The notes beneath the pieces were generated by a model that was not told where the DNA came from, ran no database searches, and saw only the letters and a list, made by a program, of their open reading frames with translations. A stretch of DNA of 64,000 nt from Fidelibacterota bacterium (GTDB taxonomy: Bacteria > Fidelibacterota > Marinisomatia > Marinisomatales > Marinisomataceae). Location: assembly GCA_019650355.1 (NCBI GenBank), contig BOWX01000002.1, forward strand, positions 62,001-126,000, in the 5' to 3' direction. The position numbers and the translations under genes are program-made. Shown here piece after piece: positions 1 to 7,710 of the stretch; position 1 is the stretch's first letter; each line of letters opens with the position of its first letter.

Positions 1-66
1 CTCAGATATTTCAATCATATTTGCTTCTTCAAGATATTTTAATACATCTTCTCTTTTAACGCTCAT
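1..66 (-). CDS. rplL: 50S ribosomal protein L7/L12, N-terminal fragment
   Basis: The minus strand opens with ATG at 66 and encodes MSVKREDVLKYLEEANMIE before the window ends, so only about 22 residues of the N-terminal dimerisation region are present. The start lies 5 bases after the rplJ stop, which is the usual L10-L7/L12 order in the ribosomal stalk operon. L7/L12 forms the flexible stalk that recruits translation GTPases. The assignment rests on position and on the helical start of the peptide, because the conserved C-terminal domain lies outside the window. Confidence 0.8.
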   Translation of the reverse strand, partial: MSVKREDVLKYLEEANMIEISE

Positions 67-71
67 TTTAA

Positions 72-587
72 CTACCCTTTCTTTGAGTTTAATTGTTCAA
101 GTGCTCCTAATAAGCCAGATACAGGACTACCTAATGTGCTGCTAAGCTTAGACATTGGAGAATTTAACATTCCAACAAGTTTGGACAATAACTGTTCTTT
201 CGAAGGAAGATTTGCAATTTTTTCAAACTCTTCTCCTTGAAACACCTGTCCATCTAATATCATACCTTTTACAGCAGGCTTATCAAAATCTTTTAAAAAA
301 TTCTTTATAACTTTTGCAGGATCTGTTGGATCATTATAACTTAATGCCATAGCGGTTGGACCATTCAAAAAATCATCTAATCCTTCCATACCAACATCTT
401 TAGCAGCAAGTTTTATTAACGTATTCTTTGCAATAGTAAATTCTACATCGCTTGATACAAATTCTTTTCTCAGTTTAGTAATGCTTACTACGTCTAATCC
501 AAGATAATCTGTGAAATAGATAGCATTAGCTTTATCTAATTTTTCTGTTAAATTTTTAACGGCTTCTAAATTTTTATTACTTGGCAT
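72..587 (-). CDS. rplJ: 50S ribosomal protein L10
   Basis: This 171-residue protein matches the L10 family, which anchors L7/L12 dimers to the large subunit as the stalk base. Visible family features are the N-terminal NAIYFTDYLGL strand, the TIAKNTLIKLA segment that binds rRNA, GPTAMALSYNDP, and a C-terminal helix (about residues 130-165) for L7/L12 binding. The length is close to the usual 165-175. It lies 2 bases after rplA and just before rplL, in the standard L11-L1-L10-L7/L12 order. In other bacteria L10 represses its own mRNA; nothing in this sequence shows that directly. Confidence 0.97.
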   Translation of the reverse strand: MPSNKNLEAVKNLTEKLDKANAIYFTDYLGLDVVSITKLRKEFVSSDVEFTIAKNTLIKLAAKDVGMEGLDDFLNGPTAMALSYNDPTDPAKVIKNFLKDFDKPAVKGMILDGQVFQGEEFEKIANLPSKEQLLSKLVGMLNSPMSKLSSTLGSPVSGLLGALEQLNSKKG

Positions 588-589
588 AA

Positions 590-1270
590 TTATTCTGTTC
601 CTATCTTAATTCCTGGACCTAAAGTTGAAGAAATACTAATAGACTTTAAGTACTTACCTTTAAATGAATTTGGTTTAGCTGACATAACAGCACTTTGAAG
701 AGTATTAAAATTTTCCTTTAATTGCTCTTCTGTAAATGATGTTTTACCAATCGAAGATTGCAAAATACCATTTTTTTCAACTCTAGCATCAAGTTTTCCT
801 GCTTTAAGCTCTTTAATAGCTTTTGCAACATCATTTGTTACGGTACCAGATTTAGGATTAGGCATTAAACCTTTAGGTCCAAGAACCTTACCTAGCTTAC
901 CTAACTCAACCATAAGATCTGGTGTAACTACAATTTTATCAACATCAGTCCAGCCAGCTTTAATCTTATCAAGAAATTCATCTTTACCTACGAAATCAGC
1001 ACCAGCATCTTTTGCTTCTGCTTCTTTATCTGCATTAACTATTGCCAATACTGAAACCTCTTTTCCAATTCCATGAGGTAGATTAATACTTAATCTTATA
1101 TTTTCTTCAGCATGTCTTGGATCTACACCTAAGTTAAAAGCAACATCAACTGACTCATTAAATGACTCTCTTTTAAAACTCATCAACATATTAAAAGCTT
1201 CTTCTATGCTGTATAGCTTTGAAGAATCTAATGTCTCATTTACTGATTTTGAAAATTTAGTTACTTTCAT
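590..1270 (-). CDS. rplA: 50S ribosomal protein L1
   Basis: The 226-residue product is L1, the protein of the mobile L1 stalk next to the E site. The hallmark segment LGPKGLMPNPKSGTVT lies at residues 130-145, and the length agrees with the family (about 230). The start ATG at 1270 overlaps the TGA of rplK, indicating translational coupling. In other bacteria L1 acts as translational repressor of the L11-L1 mRNA; no operator was identified here. Confidence 0.97.
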   Translation of the reverse strand: MKVTKFSKSVNETLDSSKLYSIEEAFNMLMSFKRESFNESVDVAFNLGVDPRHAEENIRLSINLPHGIGKEVSVLAIVNADKEAEAKDAGADFVGKDEFLDKIKAGWTDVDKIVVTPDLMVELGKLGKVLGPKGLMPNPKSGTVTNDVAKAIKELKAGKLDARVEKNGILQSSIGKTSFTEEQLKENFNTLQSAVMSAKPNSFKGKYLKSISISSTLGPGIKIGTE

Positions 1271-1689
1271 TTTTCAACCTCAATTCCCATACTAACAGCA
1301 GTTCCAGCAATCATTTCTGCGCTTGATCTAAGTATGAGCATTTAAATCTTTCATTTTAATTTCAGCGATTTTTTACACTGAGCCATTTAATGGTTCCAAC
1401 TTTGTCCTTATTTGGCTCTTGGAACCTTTTTTCATTTTTAATTCTTTCATAATAAGAGTTGATGCAGGTGGAGATTTGGTTTCAAATGTAAAGATCTATC
1501 TTTATAAACAGTAATAATTACAGGAGTTAACATTCCCTGTAATTCTTTAGTTGCATCATTAAATGCATTACAAAAATCCATAATGTTTACACCATGCTGA
1601 CCAAGTGCAGGACCAACAGGTGGGGCTGGATTAGCCTGTCCAGCTGCGATTTGCAATTTAATTAAACCAGTTTTTTCTTTTTCAGCCAT
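1267..1689 (-). CDS. rplK: 50S ribosomal protein L11 (frameshifted in this sequence)
   Basis: L11 organises the GTPase-associated centre of 23S rRNA. The intact N-terminal half has the family signature [19 protein letters not shown] followed by [12 protein letters not shown]. Near 1490 the frame is lost. The remaining DNA down to the TGA at 1267-1269 still encodes L11 C-terminal segments (SPPASTLI, then [15 protein letters not shown]) in other frames. Several single-base indels must therefore lie between 1300 and 1500. The reconstructed length is about 140 residues, the normal size for L11. Conservation on both sides of each break favours sequencing error over a true pseudogene. The TGA overlaps the rplA ATG. 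Confidence 0.9.
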
Positions 1690-1691
1690 TT

Positions 1692-2226
1692 TTAACTTTC
1701 ACTTAAAATTTGGTTTACACTCAACTCAATAGGAGTAGGTCTTCCAAAAAATATTAACATTTACTTTAATTCTATTTCTATCATTTACCTCTTGAACAAG
1801 GCCGTTGAATTCTTTAAATGGTCCATCAATCACCTTTACAGAATCTCCAACTTTAAATGGAATATCATCAATGTCTTCAGTAGAAAGCTCATCTCCATCA
1901 GAAGAAACAAGATAACGAGACATTTCAACTTCAGTGACAGGTTGAGGACTTCCTTTTGGACCAACAAAACTCATAACACCATCAACGCTTTCAATAAAAA
2001 ATTTTGTTTCATTATTCATTATCATCTTAACCAAAATGTATCCAGGCAATAAGCTCTTTTCTTTCACAGTCTTCTTACCATTTTTGATATCAACTATATT
2101 TTCAGTTGGGATTAAAATTTCCTCAACATTAGCTTTTAAGTCTTTTTCAAAATCAAGTTCTCTGAAAATAGTATCTTTCACCTTATTTTCTTTACCTGAC
2201 ATTACTCTTAAACTATACCAATTCAT
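1692..2226 (-). CDS. nusG: Transcription termination/antitermination factor NusG (frameshift near the 3' end)
   Basis: NusG binds RNA polymerase and couples it to Rho and to the ribosome. The start [16 protein letters not shown] is typical, so ATG at 2226 is preferred over the longer in-frame upstream extension. [18 protein letters not shown] and the KOW motif [17 protein letters not shown] follow. Near 1750 a run of six T causes a frameshift; removing one T restores [10 protein letters not shown] and a stop at 1692-1694. The reconstructed protein is about 178 residues, normal for NusG. The ATG overlaps the secE stop (ATGA). Confidence 0.93.
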
Positions 2227-2405
2227 ATCAACACTCTCATAAATCTTTGAATTGCCCAATCAATCCCAAACAAAAAAAGAACAAATAAAAGAAAAAAGAC
2301 AATAATTAAATAAGTAGATCCTCTCAACTCATTGTAGGATGGCCATGAAACCTTGTTCATTTCCAAGTAAACCTGATTTAAAAAATCTTTTATTCTTTTA
2401 AACAT
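2223..2405 (-). CDS. secE: Preprotein translocase subunit SecE
   Basis: This 60-residue protein is the short, single-membrane-segment form of SecE, which stabilises SecY in the Sec translocon. It has an amphipathic N-terminal helix (FKRIKDFLNQVYLEMNKVSW) with the conserved KVSWPS motif, then one hydrophobic helix at about residues 31-48. It sits between tRNA-Trp and nusG, as in most bacteria, and its TGA overlaps the nusG start. Confidence 0.95.
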   Translation of the reverse strand: MFKRIKDFLNQVYLEMNKVSWPSYNELRGSTYLIIVFFLLFVLFLFGIDWAIQRFMRVLI

Positions 2406-2421
2406 TCTCTATCCTTTATCG

Positions 2422-2494
2422 CAGGTGAGGCAGGAATTGAACCCGCAACCCCCGGTTTTGGAGACCGATGCTCTACCAATTGAGCTACTCACCT
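2422..2494 (-). tRNA. trnW: tRNA-Trp (CCA)
   Basis: The minus strand folds as a 73-nt tRNA. Acceptor AGGTGAG pairs with CTCACCT, the D arm is GCTC..GAGC, the anticodon loop is CTCCAAA with anticodon CCA, and the T arm contains GGTTCAA. No 3' CCA is encoded. It lies between rpmG and secE, a common placement for tRNA-Trp. Confidence 0.96.
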
Positions 2495-2499
2495 ATATG

Positions 2500-2664
2500 C
2501 TATTTAATTTCTTTAAAAAGAACATGCTTGCGAGCTACAGGGTCAAACTTTTTATATTCAAGTTTGTCGGGATGTTTACTCTTATTTTTAGTAACAGTAT
2601 AACGATACCCTGTCCCTGCAGTACTCTCAAGTCTTACAATTGCTCTTTTGCTATTACCAGCCAT
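2500..2664 (-). CDS. rpmG: 50S ribosomal protein L33
   Basis: A 54-residue basic protein beginning [19 protein letters not shown] and containing [21 protein letters not shown], which is the L33 signature. It has no cysteines, so it is the zinc-independent (C-minus) form. The ATG shares one base with the tuf stop (TAATG), so it is probably coupled to tuf. tRNA-Trp follows 5 bases later. Confidence 0.95.
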   Translation of the reverse strand: MAGNSKRAIVRLESTAGTGYRYTVTKNKSKHPDKLEYKKFDPVARKHVLFKEIK

Positions 2665-3857
2665 TAGTCAACTACAGTAGTTACTACTCCAGCTCCTACA
2701 GTGTGTCCACCTTCTCTAATAGCGAATCTTAGCTCTTGATCCATAGCAATCGGTGTAATTAGTTCAACGTTCATTTCAACATTATCTCCAGGCATAACCA
2801 TTTCAGTACCTTCAGGCAATGAAACAACTCCAGTTACATCAGTTGTTCTGAAGTAAAACTGAGGTCTGTAGTTATTGAAAAATGGAGTATGTCTTCCACC
2901 TTCTTCTTTTTTCAAAACATAAACGTTTGCTTTGAACTTGGTATGTGGTGTGATTGATCCTTTAGCTGCTAAAACAACACCTCTTTTAAGGTCTTCTTTT
3001 TCAACACCTCTTAATAAAAGGCCTGCATTATCACCAGCTTCACCTTCATCAAGAGTTTTTTGGAACATTTCAACACCAGTAACTGTTGTTGTACCGATTT
3101 TATTATCAAGACCAACAACTTCTACTTCTTCACCAACTTTAATCTTACCTGATTCGATTCTTCCAGTACCAACAGTACCTCTACCAGTAATACTGAAAAC
3201 ATCTTCAACAGGCATTAAGAAAGGTTTGTCTACTGCACGTTCTGGTTGAGGAATAAATGAATCACAAGCATCCATTAGCTCACCAATACATTTTACCGCT
3301 TCAGCATCATTAGGATTTTCAAGAGCTTTTAAAGCACTACCTTTAACGATAGGTGTATTATCACCATCAAATTTGTATTCGCTTAAAAGATCTCTTAATT
3401 CCATCTCTACCAATTCTAACAATTCAGGATCGTCAACTTGGTCAACCTTATTCATGAAAACAACGATACTTGGGACGTTTACCTGACGAGCAAGCAGTAC
3501 GTGTTCTCTTGTTTGAGGCATAGGACCATCAGCTGCACTAACAACAAGAATAGCTCCATCCATTTGAGCTGCTCCTGTAATCATGTTTTTAATATAGTCG
3601 GCGTGACCGGGACAGTCAACGTGCGCATAGTGGCGGTTAGCTGTCTCATATTCAACATGTGAAGTTGAAATTGTAATACCTCTTTCTTTTTCCTCAGGTG
3701 CATTATCAATAGTGTCAAAATCACGTTTAGCTGCTAAACCTAGATTAGACTGGGTTTGCGTAATAGCAGCGGTCAAAGTAGTCTTACCATGGTCAACGTG
3801 ACCGATAGTACCGATATTACAGTGAGGCTTATTTCTAACAAATGTTTCTTTAGCCAT
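2664..3857 (-). CDS. tuf: Translation elongation factor Tu
   Basis: This 397-residue GTPase delivers aminoacyl-tRNA to the ribosome. The G-domain motifs are all present: GHVDHGKT at residues 19-26, the switch I region [17 protein letters not shown] and GSALKALE. Domains 2 and 3 follow intact, including [11 protein letters not shown] and the C-terminal [11 protein letters not shown]. The length is as usual. It is preceded by four tRNA genes and followed by rpmG, tRNA-Trp, secE and nusG. A purine-rich AAGGAGAT ribosome-binding site lies just before the ATG. Confidence 0.99.
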   Translation of the reverse strand: MAKETFVRNKPHCNIGTIGHVDHGKTTLTAAITQTQSNLGLAAKRDFDTIDNAPEEKERGITISTSHVEYETANRHYAHVDCPGHADYIKNMITGAAQMDGAILVVSAADGPMPQTREHVLLARQVNVPSIVVFMNKVDQVDDPELLELVEMELRDLLSEYKFDGDNTPIVKGSALKALENPNDAEAVKCIGELMDACDSFIPQPERAVDKPFLMPVEDVFSITGRGTVGTGRIESGKIKVGEEVEVVGLDNKIGTTTVTGVEMFQKTLDEGEAGDNAGLLLRGVEKEDLKRGVVLAAKGSITPHTKFKANVYVLKKEEGGRHTPFFNNYRPQFYFRTTDVTGVVSLPEGTEMVMPGDNVEMNVELITPIAMDQELRFAIREGGHTVGAGVVTTVVD

Positions 3858-3899
3858 TTTGTTATCTCCTTGTTTTTAACAATTATTTTTATTTTTTTG

Positions 3900-3972
3900 A
3901 GCCTACGACCGGGATTGAACCGGTGACCTCTTCGTTACCAACGAAGTGCTCTACCTACTGAGCTACGCAGGC
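3900..3972 (-). tRNA. trnT: tRNA-Thr (GGT)
   Basis: A 73-nt cloverleaf on the minus strand: acceptor GCCTGCG pairs with CGTAGGC, anticodon stem CTTCG/CGAAG encloses loop TTGGTAA with anticodon GGT, and the T loop has GGTTCAATCC. It is the last of four tRNAs before tuf. Confidence 0.96.
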
Positions 3973-3980
3973 AATTATTG

Positions 3981-4053
3981 AGCGAGTGACGCGATTCGAA
4001 CGCGCGACCCTCAGCTTGGAAGGCTGATGCTCTACCAACTGAGCTACACTCGC
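3981..4053 (-). tRNA. trnG: tRNA-Gly (TCC)
   Basis: A 73-nt cloverleaf on the minus strand with acceptor GCGAGTG/CACTCGC, anticodon loop CTTCCAA (anticodon TCC) and T loop GTTCGAATC. It is separated by 8 bases from each flanking tRNA. Confidence 0.96.
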
Positions 4054-4061
4054 AAATCCTG

Positions 4062-4144
4062 TGGGCAAAGAAGGATTCGAACCTCCGTAGACTTACGTCG
4101 GCAGATTTACAGTCTGCTGCCTTTAACCACTCGGCCATTTGCCC
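4062..4144 (-). tRNA. trnY: tRNA-Tyr (GTA)
   Basis: An 83-nt class II tRNA with acceptor GGGCAAA/TTTGCCC, anticodon loop CTGTAAA (anticodon GTA) and the long variable arm expected of bacterial tRNA-Tyr. The T loop is GGTTCGAATCC. Confidence 0.96.
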
Positions 4145-4219
4145 GAAATCCTAAACTCAATCCTGATAGTAAGATCAAAAAAAATTTTCAAATACCTTGC
4201 TTTTTACCCTTAAAAACTG

Positions 4220-4292
4220 AGCCGGCGAGAGGATTTGAACCCCCGACCCGCTGATTACAAATCAGCTGCTCTACCAACTGAGCTACACCGGC
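4220..4292 (-). tRNA. trnT: tRNA-Thr (TGT)
   Basis: A 73-nt cloverleaf with acceptor GCCGGTG/CGCCGGC, anticodon stem GCTGA/TCAGC and anticodon TGT. It is the first tRNA of the Thr-Tyr-Gly-Thr-tuf cluster. A 75-base spacer separates it from tRNA-Tyr and contains nothing I recognise. Confidence 0.96.
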
Positions 4293-4346
4293 AATGTATG
4301 TATACACGCACGCGTAGGCAAAAGCGACGAAATATAAGAAGATTTA

Positions 4347-5724
4347 TCAGGAAAACAAATTATTTCTTTTAGAGAGGTTTTGTCCGCTGGAAGTATCCTC
4401 AACCTGCCAGCCTAAAGACTCAATTTTATCTCTAATTGAATCAGACAATTTCCAATCTAGATTTTCTCTGCTTCTTGACGAGAAACAAGTAAATCTTGTA
4501 ACTCTTTTGGAATATTTTGATCATGTAAATTATTAAAATCTAAAATATCAAAAATTGAATTAAATAATTTTAAAAAAACTAAAGATTTTCTTTATCGCAT
4601 CATTTATTGAGTTTTCTGCAATTTTTTATTCATTTCTGATATAAAACTAAAGAAAACTCCAATCGCTCCTGGAGTATTTAAGTCATCATTAAGAGCATCA
4701 ATAAATAATTCATGTTCACTTGAAAATTTTAGTTCAATATTTTTGCTGTCAATATTGAAGTTTTTCGCAAATCTTTTAATTTTTTCAATCATTTTTTTGC
4801 ATTCATCTAATTTTTTTTGACTGAAAGATACCTTAGTTCTATAATGAGCAGAAAGTAAGAAACAATCTAACTACATCCGAACCATTTTTTCTATAAAGTG
4901 CTTACATCAATAAAGTTACCTAATGACTTGCTCATCTTTTCATCTCCATATTCAAATGTTCAGCATGAAGCCAATAATTAGATAGATTATGTTTTTGAAT
5001 AGCTTCAATTTGAGCACTCTCATTTTCGTGATGAGGAAATTTAAGATCTATTCCTCCACAATGTATGTCAAGACGACCATCAAAAAGGGTCTTGATCATT
5101 ACAGCGCATTCGGTATGCCATCCAGGCCTTCCCTTACCCCAATCGCTGTTCCAGAAAATATCACCATCTGAATCCTTTTTTGCCTTCCATAATGTAAAAT
5201 CATTACGATTTTTTTTTGATAATTCATTATCTTCCGTTTCAAGGTCATCGCTAATGTTTACAAATTTTCCATATTTTGGATAAGCTTCTATATCAAAAAA
5301 AATATTTCCGTTCATTTCATAGGCTAGATCTTGATTTATTAAAGCTTGAATGAATTCGATCATTTCTTCTACATACTCTGTTGCTCTTGGATTATGATTG
5401 TTAGGTAAAATTTTTAATGACTTTGACAATTCCAGGAATGATAATTCATATTTTGAAGTTATTTCCTTTAATGAAGTATTCTCCTGATTAACTCTATCAA
5501 TAATCTTGTCATCAATATCAGTTATATTAACTGCAGTTTCAGTCTCATAACCGTTTAACTGTAGAACTCTGTTTAATAAATCATAAAATACAAAGGTTCT
5601 AAAATTTCCTATGTGAGGATCGTTATAAACTGTTGGACCGCAACCATAAGTTTTAACTTTTTATCAGAAATTGATTTGAAGACTTCTTTTTACTAGAAAG
5701 TGAATTATATAATTTTAAGCTCAT
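4347..5724 (-). CDS. cysS: Cysteinyl-tRNA synthetase (several frameshifts)
   Basis: Class I synthetase that charges tRNA-Cys. The start ATG at 5724 overlaps the ddl stop as ATGA. Reading through frameshifts, the N-terminus has YGCGPTVYNDPHIGN, holding the first zinc cysteine and the HIGH motif, then GWHTECAVM and HCGGIDLKFPHHENE (further zinc ligands). The MSKSLGNFIDV (KMSKS loop) stretch follows at about 4905-4945, and a C-terminal anticodon-binding tail ends in a TGA at 4347-4349. Breaks fall near 5660, 5430, 4935, 4800-4860, 4600 and 4460. The reconstructed length of about 459 residues equals the family norm, so indel errors are more likely than decay. Confidence 0.9.
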
Positions 5725-6624
5725 TTTTGTAAAGACAATTTAATAATTTTATTAATTATATCTTTAAAAGAAAATCCATGTCTCTTAGCAGCCATAGGAA
5801 ATAAACTAGTTTCAGTCATTCCAGGAAGAGTATTTATTTCTAAAAAATAGAAATTATCGTCATAAAATTTAAAGTCAACTCTTGAATAAACATCACATTT
5901 GAGCATCTTGTGAACACTTAATGCGCAATTCTTGCACAAATTGATATTTTTCTAAAGTGAGATCAGCAGGACAAATATATTTTGATTCACCTGCTGTATA
6001 TTTTGATTTGTAATCATATATACCAGATTTTGGTTCAATTTCAATAACAGGAAGTGGTTCATTCCCCAAAATTGGAACGGTAATTTCTCTTCCATCAATA
6101 AACTCTTCAATTAATACGGAATTGTCAAAATCTAAAGCTTTATCAATGGCATCATTTAAATTTTCAAAATTATCAATAACATTAAAACCAACAGAGCTTC
6201 CTTGTGAATTTGGTTTAACAACATATTTTTCAGACTTGAAATCAAGATGATCATTGCATGTATTTGAAGAAGTTTGATAATATTTTGGAGATAAAACTCC
6301 CTGATTCATAACTATTTCTTTCGTCACAGATTTATCAAAGCAATTTCGAGAAGATTTTTCACCTGAACCGTTAAAAGGAATATTATTTTTTGATAAAATT
6401 GATTGAATGACTCCATCTTCACCAAAAGTACCATGCAATGCAATAAAGACAAAATCATGTGCTTTTAAATCATTTAAGATAAGATCAATTGAATCTGAAT
6501 CCAGAACAAATATTGAAGTATTATAACCTAATTGATTACAAGCTAAAGCAACAGCTTCACCAGTTCTTATAGAAACTAATCGCTCCTCTGAATTTCCTCC
6601 CGATATTACTGCAATATTAATCTT
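5721..6624 (-). CDS. ddl: D-alanine--D-alanine ligase (frameshift; start uncertain)
   Basis: ATP-grasp ligase that makes the D-Ala-D-Ala dipeptide for peptidoglycan. Visible features are NIAVISGGNSEER, HGTFGEDG, VVKPNSQGSSVGF (ATP-binding), YDYKSKYTAGES and, after a frameshift near 5930, DFKFYDDNFYFLEINTLPGMTE (metal-binding Glu and Asn). The total of about 301 residues is normal. No ATG, GTG or TTG exists in frame ahead of KINIAVISGG before an upstream stop, so either an ATT start near 6621 is used or a further base error hides the start. The end overlaps cysS, and the N-terminal region overlaps the HAD gene. Confidence 0.9.
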
Positions 6625-7169
6625 ATATCCTTTGCTGCTTCAAGTAAATTATTTGATACTAAATCAACATCGCAACTAGATTGAACATCATTCAAATAAT
6701 CATTTCCCATTCCAGTTAATAAAAATATTGTTTTCATTTTAAGCCTATCCCCAACTTGCATATCAACAATTGAATCACCAATCATCAAACAATTTTCTAG
6801 ATCGATGTTAAATTCCTCTGAAGCTTTTTGAAACATTCCTATTCCTGGTTTTCTCATTGAGAAATAGTCTTCATCGTAATTATCAGCAAAATAAATATTT
6901 TTCAAAGGTAGTTTTCTCTTTCTGAACTCATCATCAATATAAGCATGAATGCTTTCCAAATTATCGATGTCAATTTTACCTGTTGAAAGTCCAGATTGGT
7001 TTGTAACAATAAAAAATTTGTCGCTGTATTGATGCAATAGTTCTAATGCTTCAAAAGTAAAATCAAAAAAATCATAATCTTTGACATCATTTATGTACCC
7101 ATAAGGATCGTGACTAATAGTTCCATCTCTATCTAAAAAAATTGCATCAAACTTCAATTTTATCTCCAA
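6606..7169 (-). CDS. HAD-IIIA family phosphatase, GmhB/histidinol-phosphatase-like
   Basis: The 187-residue protein has the HAD motifs DAIFLDRDGT (nucleophile and acid aspartates), FIVTNQSG, RKPGIGMF and CLMIGDSIVDMQVG. This is the arrangement of heptose-1,7-bisphosphate 7-phosphatase and histidinol-phosphatase relatives. The zinc-binding Cys/His loop that marks classical GmhB is not visible, so the substrate cannot be fixed. It sits between the lolA-like gene and ddl and overlaps both ends slightly. An envelope-sugar role is an inference from context. Confidence 0.82.
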   Translation of the reverse strand: MEIKLKFDAIFLDRDGTISHDPYGYINDVKDYDFFDFTFEALELLHQYSDKFFIVTNQSGLSTGKIDIDNLESIHAYIDDEFRKRKLPLKNIYFADNYDEDYFSMRKPGIGMFQKASEEFNIDLENCLMIGDSIVDMQVGDRLKMKTIFLLTGMGNDYLNDVQSSCDVDLVSNNLLEAAKDIRLILQ

Positions 7170-7710
7170 TCAATTGTTGTCCACGAATCATCTATATTTA
7201 AAAATTTTAAAGGATTCTGGTATTTTTTAATATCAACTATCTTACATTCAAATATAGAATTTTCTGCTTGAAATAGACTGATTTCTTTAACCATGCTTTG
7301 TGAATTATCAAAACTAATTAATAAAATATTATTGTAAAAATTATAATAATAAATTGAGTTTTCATTTTCAATTTCAATTTTTATAAGAGAAGCATTTTCA
7401 AGATTTTTATATGAAAAAAAATCTAGTATATTTTTTTCTGAATTTTCGACAATTATATTTTTTTTGGATAAATCGTAAGAAGTAATCACATTGTTTTCAA
7501 ACAATGATACAGTACTATCTACTTCAATGGTTTCAAAATAAATTTTTGGATCATTTAACGATATGTTTGCATTAAAAACTGATTGATTTTCGAAAATTTC
7601 AATGAGAATAGTTTTATTATTTAAACTGTTGAAAAAATCTTTAATATGAGTATCCTGACTTTGACTAAAAGTGAAGTAGTTAGTAAAAAGAATATTAAAC
7701 TAATCTTCAT
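7160..7710 (-). CDS. lolA: LolA-like outer-membrane lipoprotein carrier (frameshift in signal peptide)
   Basis: The start ATG at 7710 lies inside the ftsK 3' end and begins a signal peptide, MKISLIFFLLTTSLL. One missing base near 7660 shifts the frame, after which translation continues SQSQDTHIKDFFNSLNNK through to a stop at 7160. The product is about 183 residues and rich in beta-strand-forming residues. Sequence similarity to LolA is weak by eye. The call rests mainly on the signal peptide, the size and the ftsK-lolA adjacency known from other bacteria. LolA would carry lipoproteins across the periplasm. Confidence 0.65.

Noticed and set aside
4027-4254. Open frames across the tRNA cluster
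   Set aside because: They run through four well-formed tRNA genes and encode no recognisable protein.
4347-5724. cysS as a decayed pseudogene
   Set aside because: Zinc ligands, HIGH, KMSKS and overall length are all preserved, and many other essential genes show the same style of indel, so sequencing error explains it better.
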